A stretch of 64,000 bases of DNA, from the NCBI RefSeq assembly GCF_002285265.1, contig NZ_NSJB01000011.1, positions 23,772 through 87,771 of the forward strand, given 5' to 3'. A program made the position numbers and the translations under genes. How positions within the stretch are numbered: the stretch's first letter is position 1; each line of letters starts with the position of its first letter. Below, piece by piece: positions 18,405 to 27,807 of the stretch. The DNA is from Vandammella animalimorsus. GTDB taxonomy: Bacteria > Pseudomonadota > Gammaproteobacteria > Burkholderiales > Burkholderiaceae_C. The notes under the pieces are model-generated. The model had not been told where the DNA came from. It did no database searches and was given only the letters and a program-made list of their open reading frames with translations.

Positions 18405-19372
18405 GCGTGCGCGGCACACCGGGCACGCGCCGCCGCCGGCGGGTGCAGGCCCCATGGGTGACCGGCGCGCAGTGGTGCTGCGTGGGCGTGCCCGCGGCAG
18501 CGCGCGGCCAGCCGGTGCTGGAGTTCCTCTGCCAGCGCTTTGAGCACATCGAGCGCCAGGAGTGGCTGCGCCGCTTCGCCCAGGCCCAGGTGCGCGACGT
18601 GCAGGGCCAGCCCCTGCAGCCCGCGCAGCCGCTGGCCGGCGGCGGCCATGTCTATTACCAGCGCGCCGTGGACGATGAGCTGCCGGTGCCGTTCGAGGTC
18701 TCGGTGCTGCATGGCGATGCCGATCTGCTGGTGGTGGACAAGCCGCACTTCCTGACCGTGGCGCCGGCCGGGCGCCACGTGCAGCAGACGGTGCTGCAGC
18801 GCCTGCGCCAGCAACTGGCGCAGCAGGCGCCGGCGCAGGCCGCCGCGCTGGCGCCCCTGCACCGCCTGGACAAGGACACGGCCGGGCTGCTGCTGCTGTC
18901 GGTCAACCCGGCCAGCCGCGATGCCTACCACGGGCTGTTTCGCGACCAGGGCATCGACAAGGAATACGAAGCCGTGGCGCGCTGGGATGCGCGCTTTGCC
19001 ACGGCCCAGCCCTATTGCCACCGCAGCCGGCTGGAGCCGGGCGGGGCGCGCTTTTTCACCATGCAGGAGGTGCCCGGCGAGCCCAACAGCCAGACGCTGC
19101 TGCACATCGTGGCGCGCGCCGGCGATTGGGCGCTGTACCGCCTGCGCCCGCTGGGCGGGCGCAAGCACCAGCTGCGCGTGCACATGGCGGCGCTGGGCGT
19201 GCCGATCCGCAACGACGCCTTCTACCCCCGCATCGACGACCCGCCGCCGGGCGACTTCAGCCGCCCGCTGCAACTGCTGGCGCGCACGCTGCGCTTTACC
19301 GACCCCATCAGCGGCCAGCTGCGCTGCTTTCACAGCCAGCAAACGCTGCAATGGCCGCCGCCTGATCATTGA
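18401..19372 (+). CDS. RluA-family pseudouridine synthase
   Basis: 323-residue synthase that converts uridine to pseudouridine in rRNA or tRNA. The catalytic motif HRLDKDTAGLLLLS (Asp nucleophile) and the later GRKHQLRVHMAALGVPI are clear. There is no full S4 domain; the N-terminal ~90 residues include a VLEFLCQRF block. The RNA target cannot be told, though the protein resembles the YriC/TruC-like RluA branch. It begins in the ATGA overlap with the AhpD-like gene. Confidence 0.88.
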   Translation: MSVRGTPGTRRRRRVQAPWVTGAQWCCVGVPAAARGQPVLEFLCQRFEHIERQEWLRRFAQAQVRDVQGQPLQPAQPLAGGGHVYYQRAVDDELPVPFEVSVLHGDADLLVVDKPHFLTVAPAGRHVQQTVLQRLRQQLAQQAPAQAAALAPLHRLDKDTAGLLLLSVNPASRDAYHGLFRDQGIDKEYEAVARWDARFATAQPYCHRSRLEPGGARFFTMQEVPGEPNSQTLLHIVARAGDWALYRLRPLGGRKHQLRVHMAALGVPIRNDAFYPRIDDPPPGDFSRPLQLLARTLRFTDPISGQLRCFHSQQTLQWPPPDH

Positions 19373-19442
19373 GCGCCGAGCGTCAGCGCCCGGGTGCGCT
19401 GCGCCTCTTGCCCGGTGATGGGCAAAGGCCGTGGGCAGGCGC

Positions 19443-20909
19443 TCAACGCCGCCAGAACGAGGGCAGCAGCAGCACCATCAGGCTGAGGATTTCCAGCCGG
19501 CCCAGCAGCATGCCCAGGCTGCAGACGTAGAGCTGGAAATCGCTCAAGCCGCCGAAGTTGGAGGCTGGGCCGACGCTGCCCAGCGCCGGGCCGGCGCAGT
19601 TGATGCTGGCCAGCACGGCCGAGAAGGCCGTCACCAGGTCCATGTCGGTGATGACCAGCGCCAGGCTGAGCACCAGAATGGCCATGATGTAGAACAGGAT
19701 GAAGGCCAGCACGGAGAAGATGATCTTGTTGTCCACCGGGCTTTGGCCCAGGCGCACCGGGTTGACCACGCGCGGATGCACCAGGCGGGTGAGCTCGCGC
19801 CTGGCTTGCTGCACCAGGATCAGCGCGCGGATCATCTTGATGCCCCCGCCAGTGGAGCCGGCGCTGGAGGCCACCGAAGACAGCAGCAGCATGGCCAGTG
19901 GCGCAAAGGTGGGCCAGCGCAGGTAGTCCGTGGTGGCATAGCCGGTGGTGGTCGCCAGCGAGATGGTGTTGAACATGCCAAAGCGCACGGCGTCGCCGAG
20001 TTCATAGACGTTGCGCGACCACAGGAACAGGCTGATGACCAGCCCGCCGATGAGCAGCGTGGCCAACGTGGCGCGCACTTCGGCCTCGCGCCAAAAGCCA
20101 GTCAGGCTACGGCGGCGCAGGGCCACGAAGTACAGCGCGAAGTTGCAGCTGGCCACCAGCATGATGGCAATGGCGATGCCCTCCAGCACGGGCGAGTTGA
20201 AGTGCCCGAAGCTGTTGTCGTATGAAGACAGGCCGCCCAGGCTGACGGTGGTGAAGCAGTGCAGCAGCGCATCCACTGGCGGCATGCCGCCGGCCCAGTA
20301 GGCGCAAAAGCACAGCACCGACAAGCCCAGATAGACCGACCACAGCCCCTTGGCCGTTTGCGTGATGCGCGGCGTGAGCTTGGTGTCCTTGAGCGGGCCG
20401 GCCACTTCGGACTTGAACACCTGGCTGCCGCCCACGCCCAGCATGGGCAGCACGGCCACGGCCAGAATCAGAATGCCCATGCCGCCCAGCCACTGCATGA
20501 AGCAGCGCCAGATGTTGAGTGACAGCGGCAGATACTCCAGCCCGGCCAGCACGGTGGCGCCGGTGGTGGTCAGGCCGGAGACGGCCTCGAAGTAGGCCTG
20601 GGCAAAGCTCAGCGGCTGGCCAACCTGGCGCGTGACCAGCCAGATGGGCACGCTGCCCAGCAGCGGCAGCAGGCCCCAGACGGCGCCCACCAGCAGCACG
20701 CCATCGCGCGGCTGCAGTTCCTGGCGGCAGCGGCGCAGGCGGTAAAAGCCCACCGCGCCCAGCACCATGCCGGCCAGCGCGGGCAGGGCGTAGTCCAGCC
20801 ACAGGGGTTCGTGCATCAGCAGCGAGGTGGCCAGCGGCACGGCCAGGCAGGCCGAAAACAGCAGCAACAGGCCACACAGCACGCGCAGTACGGGCAGGTA
20901 GTCGCTCAT
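19443..20909 (-). CDS. trkH: Trk potassium uptake membrane subunit
   Basis: 488-residue K+ translocating subunit. Four P-loop-like selectivity repeats can be found: SGLTTTGATVL, TTVSLGGLSSY, TISLATTTGYATTDY, and the C-terminal ASINCAGPALGSVGP, with about ten transmembrane helices and the TrkH C-terminal SLGMLLGRLEILSLMVLL. It follows trkA by 90 bp on the same strand, forming a complete Trk system. Confidence 0.95.
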   Translation of the reverse strand: MSDYLPVLRVLCGLLLLFSACLAVPLATSLLMHEPLWLDYALPALAGMVLGAVGFYRLRRCRQELQPRDGVLLVGAVWGLLPLLGSVPIWLVTRQVGQPLSFAQAYFEAVSGLTTTGATVLAGLEYLPLSLNIWRCFMQWLGGMGILILAVAVLPMLGVGGSQVFKSEVAGPLKDTKLTPRITQTAKGLWSVYLGLSVLCFCAYWAGGMPPVDALLHCFTTVSLGGLSSYDNSFGHFNSPVLEGIAIAIMLVASCNFALYFVALRRRSLTGFWREAEVRATLATLLIGGLVISLFLWSRNVYELGDAVRFGMFNTISLATTTGYATTDYLRWPTFAPLAMLLLSSVASSAGSTGGGIKMIRALILVQQARRELTRLVHPRVVNPVRLGQSPVDNKIIFSVLAFILFYIMAILVLSLALVITDMDLVTAFSAVLASINCAGPALGSVGPASNFGGLSDFQLYVCSLGMLLGRLEILSLMVLLLPSFWRR

Positions 20910-20999
20910 GTCAAAAGGGCTGGCTCATCGGTGGCGGGGCGCTGGGGCGCAGGCCAGCGCAGCGCGCGCATTGCGTGGGCGGTCATGCGGGAGAGGGCC

Positions 21000-22574
21000 T
21001 CAGAAGAAGGTGGGTTTGACGCTGAAGGCTTTTTCCACTTCGCGCACCAGCCGCTTGTGCGGCAGGAAGAAGACGAAGTGGTCGCCCGATTCGATCACGG
21101 TGTCGCGGTGCGGGAAGATCACCTCCGGCAGGCGCGGGGCAAGCGCTTCGGGTTCGGGCAGCTCGGCGGCGGCGTCAGCCTGCATGGCGGCAGCCTCGTG
21201 CTCGGGCGCGCTGCGCGCGGACGTGTCGCGCTCGGCCTCTGGCTGCGGCGCGGCAGGGCTGCGCTGGGCCAGCACAGGCGGCTCCAGGCCGCGCACGATC
21301 AGGCCGATGTGCACGTCGCGCGGCAGGCGAAGCTCGCCCACGGTGCGGCCCACGACCTGGGAGGTCTTCTTGTCGCCGCGCGCGACGATCTCCAGCGCCT
21401 CTGCCACGCCACGGCGCAGGCTGTGCACGGCCTGCACGTCGCCATGGCGCACGTAGGTCAGCAGATCGCCGAGCATGGCCTGCGCCGGGGTCAGGGCGAT
21501 GTCGATCTGTGTGCCGTGCATCAGGTCGGCGTAGCTGCGCTGGTTGATCAGCGCCAACACGCGCTTGGCGCCCATGCGCTTGGCCAGCAGGCTGGTCATG
21601 ATGTTGCGCTCGTCGTCGTCCGACAGCGCCAGCAGCAGATCGACCTCTTCGATGTTCTCTTGGTCGAGAAAGTCCTCATCGGTGGCCTCGGCGTGGAACA
21701 CCAGCACGTCTTCGGGCAGTTTGGCCGAGAGCTCCATGCTGGCCTCGCGCTGGCTTTCGACGACCTTGATGCGGTAGTAGCCCTTGCGCTGCTGCGTCAG
21801 CTGCAGGGCCAGCTTTTGCGCCACCACGCCGCCATCGACGATCATGATGCGGCGCACGGTGGCCGTGGGCGCCTCGACGGGCTTGGTCAGCAGCGTCAGC
21901 ACCTCGGCTGCGCGCTCGCGCGTGGTCAGCACGAACACCTCGTCGTCGGGCTCGATGCGGGTGTTGCCCTCGCTGGGCACGAAACGGTCGGGCTGATCGG
22001 CAAAACGCCGGTAGATGGCCACCACGCGCATGGGCACTTCTGGGTGGAGTGCGCGGATCTCGGCGATGGTGCGGCTGCACATGGGCGCGGCTGCGCGCGC
22101 GCGCGCAGCAGTGAGCACAGCCCGCCCGCCAGCGAACTCGCGCACCTGCATGGCCTGTGGGAACTCCACCAGCTTGCTCAGATAGCGGGTGAGCGAATCC
22201 TCCGGTCGCAGGCACTGGTCCACGGCAAAACCCTCCGGCCCCAGCACGGCCGAACCCTCGGCCCAGGCGTTGGAGCGCACGCGGGCAATACGCACAGGAA
22301 TGCGAAACACCATGTGCGCGATCTTGCAGCAGGCCAGGTTGGTCTCGTCGGCCGAGGCGCAGGCGATGAGCAGGTCGGTGTCGTCGGCGCCGGCCTCGGC
22401 CAGCACCGAGGGGTCGATGCCGTCACCCACCACGCCGCGCAGGTCGTAGCGCGACTCCAGCTCCTGCAGCAAGGCGCGGTTGGTATCGATGACGGTGATG
22501 TCGTTGCGTTCGAGCACCAGGCTGTCGGCCACGGCCTGGCCGATTCTGCCTGCGCCGAGAATGATGATTTTCAT
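21000..22574 (-). CDS. trkA: Trk potassium uptake NAD-binding subunit
   Basis: Peripheral gating subunit, 524 residues, with two RCK/KTN repeats. The first dinucleotide fold is MKIIILGAGRIGQAVADSL with VIDTN; the second is IMIVDGGVVAQKLA. It is about 65 residues longer than E. coli TrkA because of an Ala/Glu/Pro-rich insert (PAAPQPEAERDTSARSAP and on) inside the last TrkA-C domain, just before LPEVIFPHRDTVIESGDHFV. The start is the ATG directly before the Rossmann fold; the much longer open frame upstream is antisense to the next gene. Confidence 0.94.
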   Translation of the reverse strand: MKIIILGAGRIGQAVADSLVLERNDITVIDTNRALLQELESRYDLRGVVGDGIDPSVLAEAGADDTDLLIACASADETNLACCKIAHMVFRIPVRIARVRSNAWAEGSAVLGPEGFAVDQCLRPEDSLTRYLSKLVEFPQAMQVREFAGGRAVLTAARARAAAPMCSRTIAEIRALHPEVPMRVVAIYRRFADQPDRFVPSEGNTRIEPDDEVFVLTTRERAAEVLTLLTKPVEAPTATVRRIMIVDGGVVAQKLALQLTQQRKGYYRIKVVESQREASMELSAKLPEDVLVFHAEATDEDFLDQENIEEVDLLLALSDDDERNIMTSLLAKRMGAKRVLALINQRSYADLMHGTQIDIALTPAQAMLGDLLTYVRHGDVQAVHSLRRGVAEALEIVARGDKKTSQVVGRTVGELRLPRDVHIGLIVRGLEPPVLAQRSPAAPQPEAERDTSARSAPEHEAAAMQADAAAELPEPEALAPRLPEVIFPHRDTVIESGDHFVFFLPHKRLVREVEKAFSVKPTFF

Positions 22575-22712
22575 GGCAATAATCGCGGGCGCTGGGCATT
22601 GCCTCAGGCGCCCGGCGCGTTGCTGGTGGCATTGGGCGGCATCATACTGTTTGCCAGCGCGTGCGCTGCTTTGCTGCAAGAGGGACGCCAGGCAAAAGAT
22701 CGAGGAACACGG

Positions 22713-23927
22713 ATGACAACAAGCATGCATGAACAGGGCTTTGATGGTGCCGTCGGCGTGGCGCCAGGCATGCCGCTGACCGAGCTGGATACGCCCACGC
22801 TGGTGCTGGATCTGGACGCGATGGAGCGCAACATCCAGCGCATGGCCCAGTTTGCCGCCGCCCATGGCGTGCAATGGCGGCCCCATGCCAAGCTGCACAA
22901 AAGCGCGCGCATCGCCCAGCGCCTGGTGGCCGCTGGCGCCAGCGGCTGCTGTGTGCAAAAGGTGGCTGAGGCACAGGCCATGGCCGCTGGCGGAGTGCGC
23001 GACATCTACATCAGCAATCAGGTGCTGGCGCCGCAAAAGCTGCAGCGTGTGGCGGCCTTGGCGCGCCAGCTGCAGCAGCAGGGCGGGCGGCTGGCCCTGG
23101 CTGTGGACAGCGCCCAGGGCGTGGCCGGGCTGGCCCAGGCGCTGCAAGGCGCAGGCGTGCCGCAGGCCGTGGAGGTGTTCATCGAGATCGACATCGGCCA
23201 GCACCGCGCTGGCGTGGGGCCGGGCGCCCCGGCGGTGGCGTTGGCGCAGAACATCGTCCGCCAGCGCCAGCTGCGCCTGGCCGGGCTGCACGCCTACCAC
23301 GGCGGCGCCCAGCACATCGAGGATGGCAGCCAGCGCGCCGCTGCCATGCAGGCCGCCTATGCGCTGGTGCGCCAAACCTTGGAGCAGCTGCATGCGGCTG
23401 GCTTTACCGATTTGGCGGTGACTGGCGCAGGCACGGGCACTTTTGCGCTGGAGGCCGCCAGCGGCTTGTACACCGAGCTGCAGCCCGGCTCCTTCCTGTG
23501 CATGGATGCGCACTACGCGCGCGTGCAGCCGGTGCCGCAATCGCCGCTGCCGGGGCCCACGCATTTCGAGCATGCCTTGTTCATCAAGACCCAGGTGCTC
23601 TCCAGCTGCGCCACGCATGCCGTGGTCGATGCCGGCCACAAAAGCCATGCCATTGACTCGGGCCTGCCCATGGTCTGGAACCAGGGCCAGCCGCCCCTGT
23701 ATGAGTTTCGCAATGGCGGCGATGAGCACGGCATCGTGGCGCCGCGCGTGCTGCATGGCGCGCTGCACGCGCCGGTGCCGGCGCTGGGGCAGGCGCTGTG
23801 GCTGGTGCCCGGCCATTGCGACCCGACCGTGAACCTGCACGATGCCTTCGTGGGCATCCGCGGCGGGCTGGAGCAGGGCGTGGTGCAGGAGATCATCCCC
23901 ATCGACGCGCGCGGCGCGCTGTGGTAG
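22713..23927 (+). CDS. DSD1-family PLP enzyme (D-threonine aldolase / D-serine dehydratase-like)
   Basis: 404-residue fold-type III PLP enzyme with an alanine-racemase-like N-terminal barrel. It starts with the family block LTELDTPTLVLDLDAMERNIQRMA followed by RPHAKLHKSARIA, where the first Lys is the PLP lysine. LAGLHAYHGGAQH and VTGAGTGTF follow. The C-terminal domain has the metal-binding motif VPGHCDPTVNLHD (His and Cys ligands) of the D-threonine aldolase/DSD1 group. The exact substrate (D-threonine, D-serine or hydroxyaspartate) is not decidable. Divergent from trkA with a 138 bp spacer. Confidence 0.9.
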   Translation: MTTSMHEQGFDGAVGVAPGMPLTELDTPTLVLDLDAMERNIQRMAQFAAAHGVQWRPHAKLHKSARIAQRLVAAGASGCCVQKVAEAQAMAAGGVRDIYISNQVLAPQKLQRVAALARQLQQQGGRLALAVDSAQGVAGLAQALQGAGVPQAVEVFIEIDIGQHRAGVGPGAPAVALAQNIVRQRQLRLAGLHAYHGGAQHIEDGSQRAAAMQAAYALVRQTLEQLHAAGFTDLAVTGAGTGTFALEAASGLYTELQPGSFLCMDAHYARVQPVPQSPLPGPTHFEHALFIKTQVLSSCATHAVVDAGHKSHAIDSGLPMVWNQGQPPLYEFRNGGDEHGIVAPRVLHGALHAPVPALGQALWLVPGHCDPTVNLHDAFVGIRGGLEQGVVQEIIPIDARGALW

Positions 23928-24000
23928 CCGCCGCTGCAGTTGTTGCGGCTGCCTGCCGCAGGCAGCGCCGTAACGCCCAGGCCAAGCCAGGCCAGGCGGT

Positions 24001-24711
24001 TTATTGCGCCGCAGGGCCGCTGGCTGTGCCGTTTGCGCCGCCTGCGCCGCCCGGCGGGGCCTGCAGGATTTGCTGCAGCACGCGGTTTTGCTCCTGCGGG
24101 CTCATGGCCTCGAACTGCTCCAGCGTGATGCCCAGCGGCTGCAGGCGCTGGGCCAGTATCTGGGCCTGCATGCTTTGCATCTGCCAGATGCCGCCGGCCA
24201 TCAGCAGGCCCAGCAGCGTGAAGGCCACGGCGGCCTTGCGCTGGGCGATGCCATGCACTTGCACGCTGGCGATGGTCCACAGGTACATGGTCCAGGCGAT
24301 GTTGAGCGCCGCGCCCACGTAAGGGGCAAAGGCCAGCAGCGCCGTCACCGGCGCCAGCGCCATGGTGGCGGCCATGCAGCGAAAGGCCACCTGGTAGCCG
24401 TGCGGCGAGCCCAGGGCCTTCCACAGCAGCATGACGATGGCCGAGCCGATGAACACCGCCCCCAGGCTCATCCCCGGCGTGAGCACCAGAATGTCCAGCA
24501 GCGCCGGCAGCTGGCCGCGCAGCAGCAGCAGCGGCAGCGAGGCCAGCAGCGCTGCGGCAATGGCCATCACCATCACGAACAGCATGGGTTCGGCCAGCGG
24601 GCCGTGGCGCGGCATGGTGCGGAAATACTCGGCCGGGCGCACGATGACGTACAGCGCCAGCTGCAGCATGCGCTGCAGGCTGAAAAGCGGGGCAGGGGAG
24701 TTCTGGGACAT
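24001..24711 (-). CDS. Yip1-domain membrane protein
   Basis: 236-residue inner-membrane protein with five hydrophobic segments and the Yip1 core (ALYVIVRPAEYFRTM near the N-terminus, then APVTALLAFAPYVGAALNIAWTMYL). A Gln-rich cytoplasmic tail with LEQFEAMSPQEQNRVLQQIL and a Gly/Ala-rich end follows. The start MSQNSPAPLF fits the hydrophobic profile. Bacterial Yip1 proteins have no established function. Confidence 0.85.
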   Translation of the reverse strand: MSQNSPAPLFSLQRMLQLALYVIVRPAEYFRTMPRHGPLAEPMLFVMVMAIAAALLASLPLLLLRGQLPALLDILVLTPGMSLGAVFIGSAIVMLLWKALGSPHGYQVAFRCMAATMALAPVTALLAFAPYVGAALNIAWTMYLWTIASVQVHGIAQRKAAVAFTLLGLLMAGGIWQMQSMQAQILAQRLQPLGITLEQFEAMSPQEQNRVLQQILQAPPGGAGGANGTASGPAAQ

Positions 24712-24780
24712 CGGGGTGTGGGCCGGGCGCGAGGGCTCAAGAGCAGCGGCCCGCGCCGGGCGTTGGGGTTTTGTGCGGGG

Positions 24781-24948
24781 CCAGGGGTTGTTGAGATTGG
24801 GTTTGCGAAGCGGTTTTTCGAGACAAAAGCCGCAGATGCAAGGCGAAAACGTGCGCAAGGTTGAACACCTTGCAAGCGTTTTCAACGCTGCAGCTGTGGA
24901 TTGTTGTCCGAAAACACCGCCGCAATACCCAATCTCAACAAGCCCTAG
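24781..24948. mobile_element. 168 bp element with terminal inverted repeats
   Basis: Both ends carry TTGTTGAGATTGGGT (15/15 match, about 22 of 24 including flanks) in inverted orientation, the right end beginning at CTAG and the left at CCAG. Inside, a second inverted pair (GCAAGGCGAAAACG with the imperfect arm CGTTTTCAACGCTGC) lets the whole element fold into a long imperfect hairpin. No coding capacity. It fills most of the 239 bp between the Yip1 gene and pyrC', and may also end pyr transcription. Only one copy is seen in this window. Confidence 0.7.
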
Positions 24949-24950
24949 CT

Positions 24951-26276
24951 TTATTGGGCCAGGGGCGATGCGGCGCTGGCTGTGCGGCGCTCGAAGGCGA
25001 TGTCGCCGGCCACGATGGTGCAGCGCACCTGGCCGGGCAGGGTCTGGCCCAGAAAGGGCGTGTGTTTGCCCTGGCTGTGCAGCGCCTGGGGCGTGAGGCG
25101 CCAGGGCGCTTGCGGGTCGTACAGGCACAGGTCGGCCACGCCGCCGGCCACCAGCTTGCCCACGCTGGCCTGCAGTGTGCCCAGCGCATCGCCCAGCACC
25201 TGGGCGCTGGCGCTGCTCACGCGCGAGAGCGCCGTCAGCAGGGGCACGCCTTGCTGCTGGGCCCAGTGCTGGGTCAGCGGCAGCAGCAGCTCCAGGCCGG
25301 TGGCACCGGGCTCGGCTTCGGCAAAGGGCATTTCCTTGGCGTCATCGGCCACGGGCGTGTGGTCGGAGACCAGTGCGTCGATGGTGCCATCGGCCAGCGC
25401 CTGGGCCAGCGCCTCGCGGTCGCGCTGCTGGCGCAGCGGCGGTTGCAGGCGCGCATTGCTGTCGAAGAAGCCGATGTCGGCATCGGTCAGCAGCAGGGAG
25501 TTGATGCTGATGTCGCAGCTCACGGGCAGGCCCTCGGCCTTGGCCTGGCGCACCAGCGCCACGCCCTGGGCGCTGCTGAGACGACACAGGTGCACGCGGC
25601 AGGGGGTGCTGCGCAGCAGCTCGAACAGGGTGTGCAGGGCAATGGTCTCGGCGGCCACGGGCACGCCCGACAGGCCCATGCGCTGCGCCAGCGGGCCGCT
25701 GGCGGCCACGCCGCCACCCAGCGCCGCATCTTGCGGGCGCAGCCAGACGGTGTAGCCGAAGGTGGCGGCGTACTGCAGCGCGCGCTGCAGCACCAGGTTG
25801 TTTTTCAGCGGCGCCTCGGCCTGGCCGAAGCCCACGCAGCCGGCCTGGGTCAGGTGCGACATCTCGGTCAGCACCTCGCCGTGCAGGCCGCGCGTGAGCG
25901 CGCCCAGCGGGAATAGCCGCGCCTGGCGCAGGTTGCCCGCGCGCAGCTTGAGCATTTCGACCAGGCCGGATTCGTCCAGCACCGGGTCGGTGTCGGGCGG
26001 GCAGACCAGGCTGCTCACGCCGCCGGCCACAGCAGCGTGCATTTCCGATTCGAGCATGCCGGCGTGCTCGAAGCCGGGCTCGCGCATGCGCGCGCACAGA
26101 TCGACCAGCCCGGGCAGCACCCACAGGCCGCTGGCGTCGATGCGGCGCTCGGGCTGGAACTCGGCCGGCACCTGGCCGATGGCGACGATGCGCCCGGAGG
26201 CAATGGCGATGTCGCCGGTGGCATCCAGCCCGCTGGCCGGGTCCAGCAGGCGGCCGCCTTGGATGAGTGTTTTCAT
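24951..26276 (-). CDS. pyrX: Dihydroorotase-like PyrC' (non-catalytic ATCase partner)
   Basis: 441-residue dihydroorotase homologue. Active dihydroorotases carry DxHxHxREPG as metal ligands; here the sequence is DLCARMREPG, with Cys61 and Arg63 replacing both histidines. Other metal positions are also altered. The family position next to pyrB and the missing ligands match PyrC' (PyrX) of pseudomonads and related bacteria, which does not hydrolyse dihydroorotate but is needed to assemble aspartate transcarbamoylase. It is 30 bp downstream of pyrB. A separate active pyrC must exist outside the window. Confidence 0.9.
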   Translation of the reverse strand: MKTLIQGGRLLDPASGLDATGDIAIASGRIVAIGQVPAEFQPERRIDASGLWVLPGLVDLCARMREPGFEHAGMLESEMHAAVAGGVSSLVCPPDTDPVLDESGLVEMLKLRAGNLRQARLFPLGALTRGLHGEVLTEMSHLTQAGCVGFGQAEAPLKNNLVLQRALQYAATFGYTVWLRPQDAALGGGVAASGPLAQRMGLSGVPVAAETIALHTLFELLRSTPCRVHLCRLSSAQGVALVRQAKAEGLPVSCDISINSLLLTDADIGFFDSNARLQPPLRQQRDREALAQALADGTIDALVSDHTPVADDAKEMPFAEAEPGATGLELLLPLTQHWAQQQGVPLLTALSRVSSASAQVLGDALGTLQASVGKLVAGGVADLCLYDPQAPWRLTPQALHSQGKHTPFLGQTLPGQVRCTIVAGDIAFERRTASAASPLAQ

Positions 26277-26306
26277 GCGTGCAATGACAAGGGTCTGAAG
26301 GGGGGA

Positions 26307-27269
26307 TCAGGCTTCGTTGCCGGCGACGATGGACATGACGGCCATGCGCACGGCGATGCCGAAGCTCACCTGCGGCAGGATCACGCTGTGCGCGCCATCG
26401 GCAACGTCGGAGTCGATCTCCACGCCGCGGTTGATCGGGCCGGGGTGCATGACGATGGCGTCGGGCTTGGCCAGGCGCAGCTTGGCCGGCGTCAGGCCGA
26501 AGTTCTTGAAATACTCTTGGCTGCTGGGCAGCAGCGCGCCGCTCATGCGCTCGTTTTGCAGGCGCAGCATGATGACCACGTCGGCATCGCGGATGCCGTC
26601 TTCGAGGCGGTGAAAGACGCGCGCGCCCATGGCCGAGAAGTGCTCGGGCACCAGCGTGCGCGGGCCGACCACGCGCACGTCCGGGCAGCCCAGCGTGGTC
26701 AGCGCGTGGATGTCCGAGCGCGCCACGCGCGAGTGCAGCACGTCGCCCACGATGGCCACCGACAGCTGGCTGAAGTCCTTCTTGTAGTGGCGGATGGTGT
26801 ACATGTCCAGCAGGCCCTGCGTGGGGTGGGCATGGCGGCCATCGCCGGCGTTGACCACGTGCACGTGCGGCGCCACGTGCTGGGCGATGAGGTAGGGCGC
26901 GCCCGATTCGCTGTGGCGCACCACGAAGATGTCCGCGGCCATGGCCGAGAGGTTGGCGATGGTGTCCAGCAAGGTCTCGCCCTTGGCGGTGGAGGAGCGG
27001 CCAATGTCCAGCGTGAACACGTCGGCCGAGAGCCGCTTGGCGGCAATGTCGAAGGTGGTGCGCGTGCGCGTGCTGTTCTCGAAGAACAGGTTGAAGACGC
27101 TCTTGCCGCGCAGCAGCGGCACCTTCTTGACCTCGCGGTCGCTGACGGAGACGAAGTTGCTGGCCGTGTCGAGGATGTGCGTGAGGATCTCGCGCGGCAG
27201 GCCCTCGGTGGAGAGCAGGTGGATGAGCTCGCCGTGCTGGTTCAGTTGCGGGTTGCGGGACGCACGCAT
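26307..27269 (-). CDS. pyrB: Aspartate carbamoyltransferase catalytic subunit
   Basis: Commits carbamoyl phosphate and aspartate to pyrimidine synthesis. 320 residues. Present are the carbamoyl-phosphate loop [13 protein letters not shown], the Lys loop [29 protein letters not shown], and MHPGPINRG. The start [20 protein letters not shown] is the usual class A pseudomonad-type N-terminus. It follows pyrR by only 4 bp and precedes pyrC', fitting an ATCase of PyrB plus PyrC'. Confidence 0.97.
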   Translation of the reverse strand: MRASRNPQLNQHGELIHLLSTEGLPREILTHILDTASNFVSVSDREVKKVPLLRGKSVFNLFFENSTRTRTTFDIAAKRLSADVFTLDIGRSSTAKGETLLDTIANLSAMAADIFVVRHSESGAPYLIAQHVAPHVHVVNAGDGRHAHPTQGLLDMYTIRHYKKDFSQLSVAIVGDVLHSRVARSDIHALTTLGCPDVRVVGPRTLVPEHFSAMGARVFHRLEDGIRDADVVIMLRLQNERMSGALLPSSQEYFKNFGLTPAKLRLAKPDAIVMHPGPINRGVEIDSDVADGAHSVILPQVSFGIAVRMAVMSIVAGNEA

Positions 27270-27273
27270 GGCC

Positions 27274-27807
27274 TCAGACCTCCTCAATCGCAAAGTGCAG
27301 GCGCCGCTGGCCCTGCGCGTCCTGGCGCGCCAGCGCCAGCTTCTGGCTGGCCGGCAGCGACAGACGCGCGGCGGCGTAGGTGGCCTCGATGGGCAGCTGG
27401 CGCCCGCCGCGATCGACCAGCACCGCCAGGCGCACGCGCGCCGGGCGGCCATAGTCGAACAGCTCATTGAGCACGGCGCGGATGGTGCGGCCGGTGTAGA
27501 GCACGTCGTCGAGCACCAGGATGTCGGCGCCGTTGACGTCGAAATCCAGCGCAGTCTGGGCGCTGGAGGCGGCGCTGGCCATGCCGCGCTGGGCAAAGTC
27601 GTCGCGGTGCAGCGCCGAGGACAGGCTGTTCAGGCCCTGGCGCAGCTGCAAGTCGTCGATCAGGCGCTCGAGCAGCCAGACGCCGCCGGAGGTGATGCCC
27701 GCCAGCCGCGTCTGCGGCTCCAGCAGCGCCCGCACCCCCTGGCGCAGGTCGGCATACAGGCTTTCGGCATCCAGGGCCAGCAGCCCTGGCGATGCGGTGT
27801 GGTTCAT
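27274..27807 (-). CDS. pyrR: PyrR regulator / uracil phosphoribosyltransferase-like protein
   Basis: 177-residue PRTase-fold protein. The PRPP loop [16 protein letters not shown] (96-111) and [10 protein letters not shown] are clear. In Bacillus PyrR controls pyr operons by attenuation and has UPRTase activity; in proteobacteria its regulatory role is less established. The start overlaps the ruvX stop (4 bp), and pyrB begins 4 bp after its stop, so all three are translated from one message. Confidence 0.93.
   Translation of the reverse strand: MNHTASPGLLALDAESLYADLRQGVRALLEPQTRLAGITSGGVWLLERLIDDLQLRQGLNSLSSALHRDDFAQRGMASAASSAQTALDFDVNGADILVLDDVLYTGRTIRAVLNELFDYGRPARVRLAVLVDRGGRQLPIEATYAAARLSLPASQKLALARQDAQGQRRLHFAIEEV

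Noticed and set aside
20811..22712. N-terminal ~630 codons of a frame leading into the D-threonine-aldolase-like gene
   Set aside because: They overlay trkA on the opposite strand and have shadow composition. The real gene starts at 22713.
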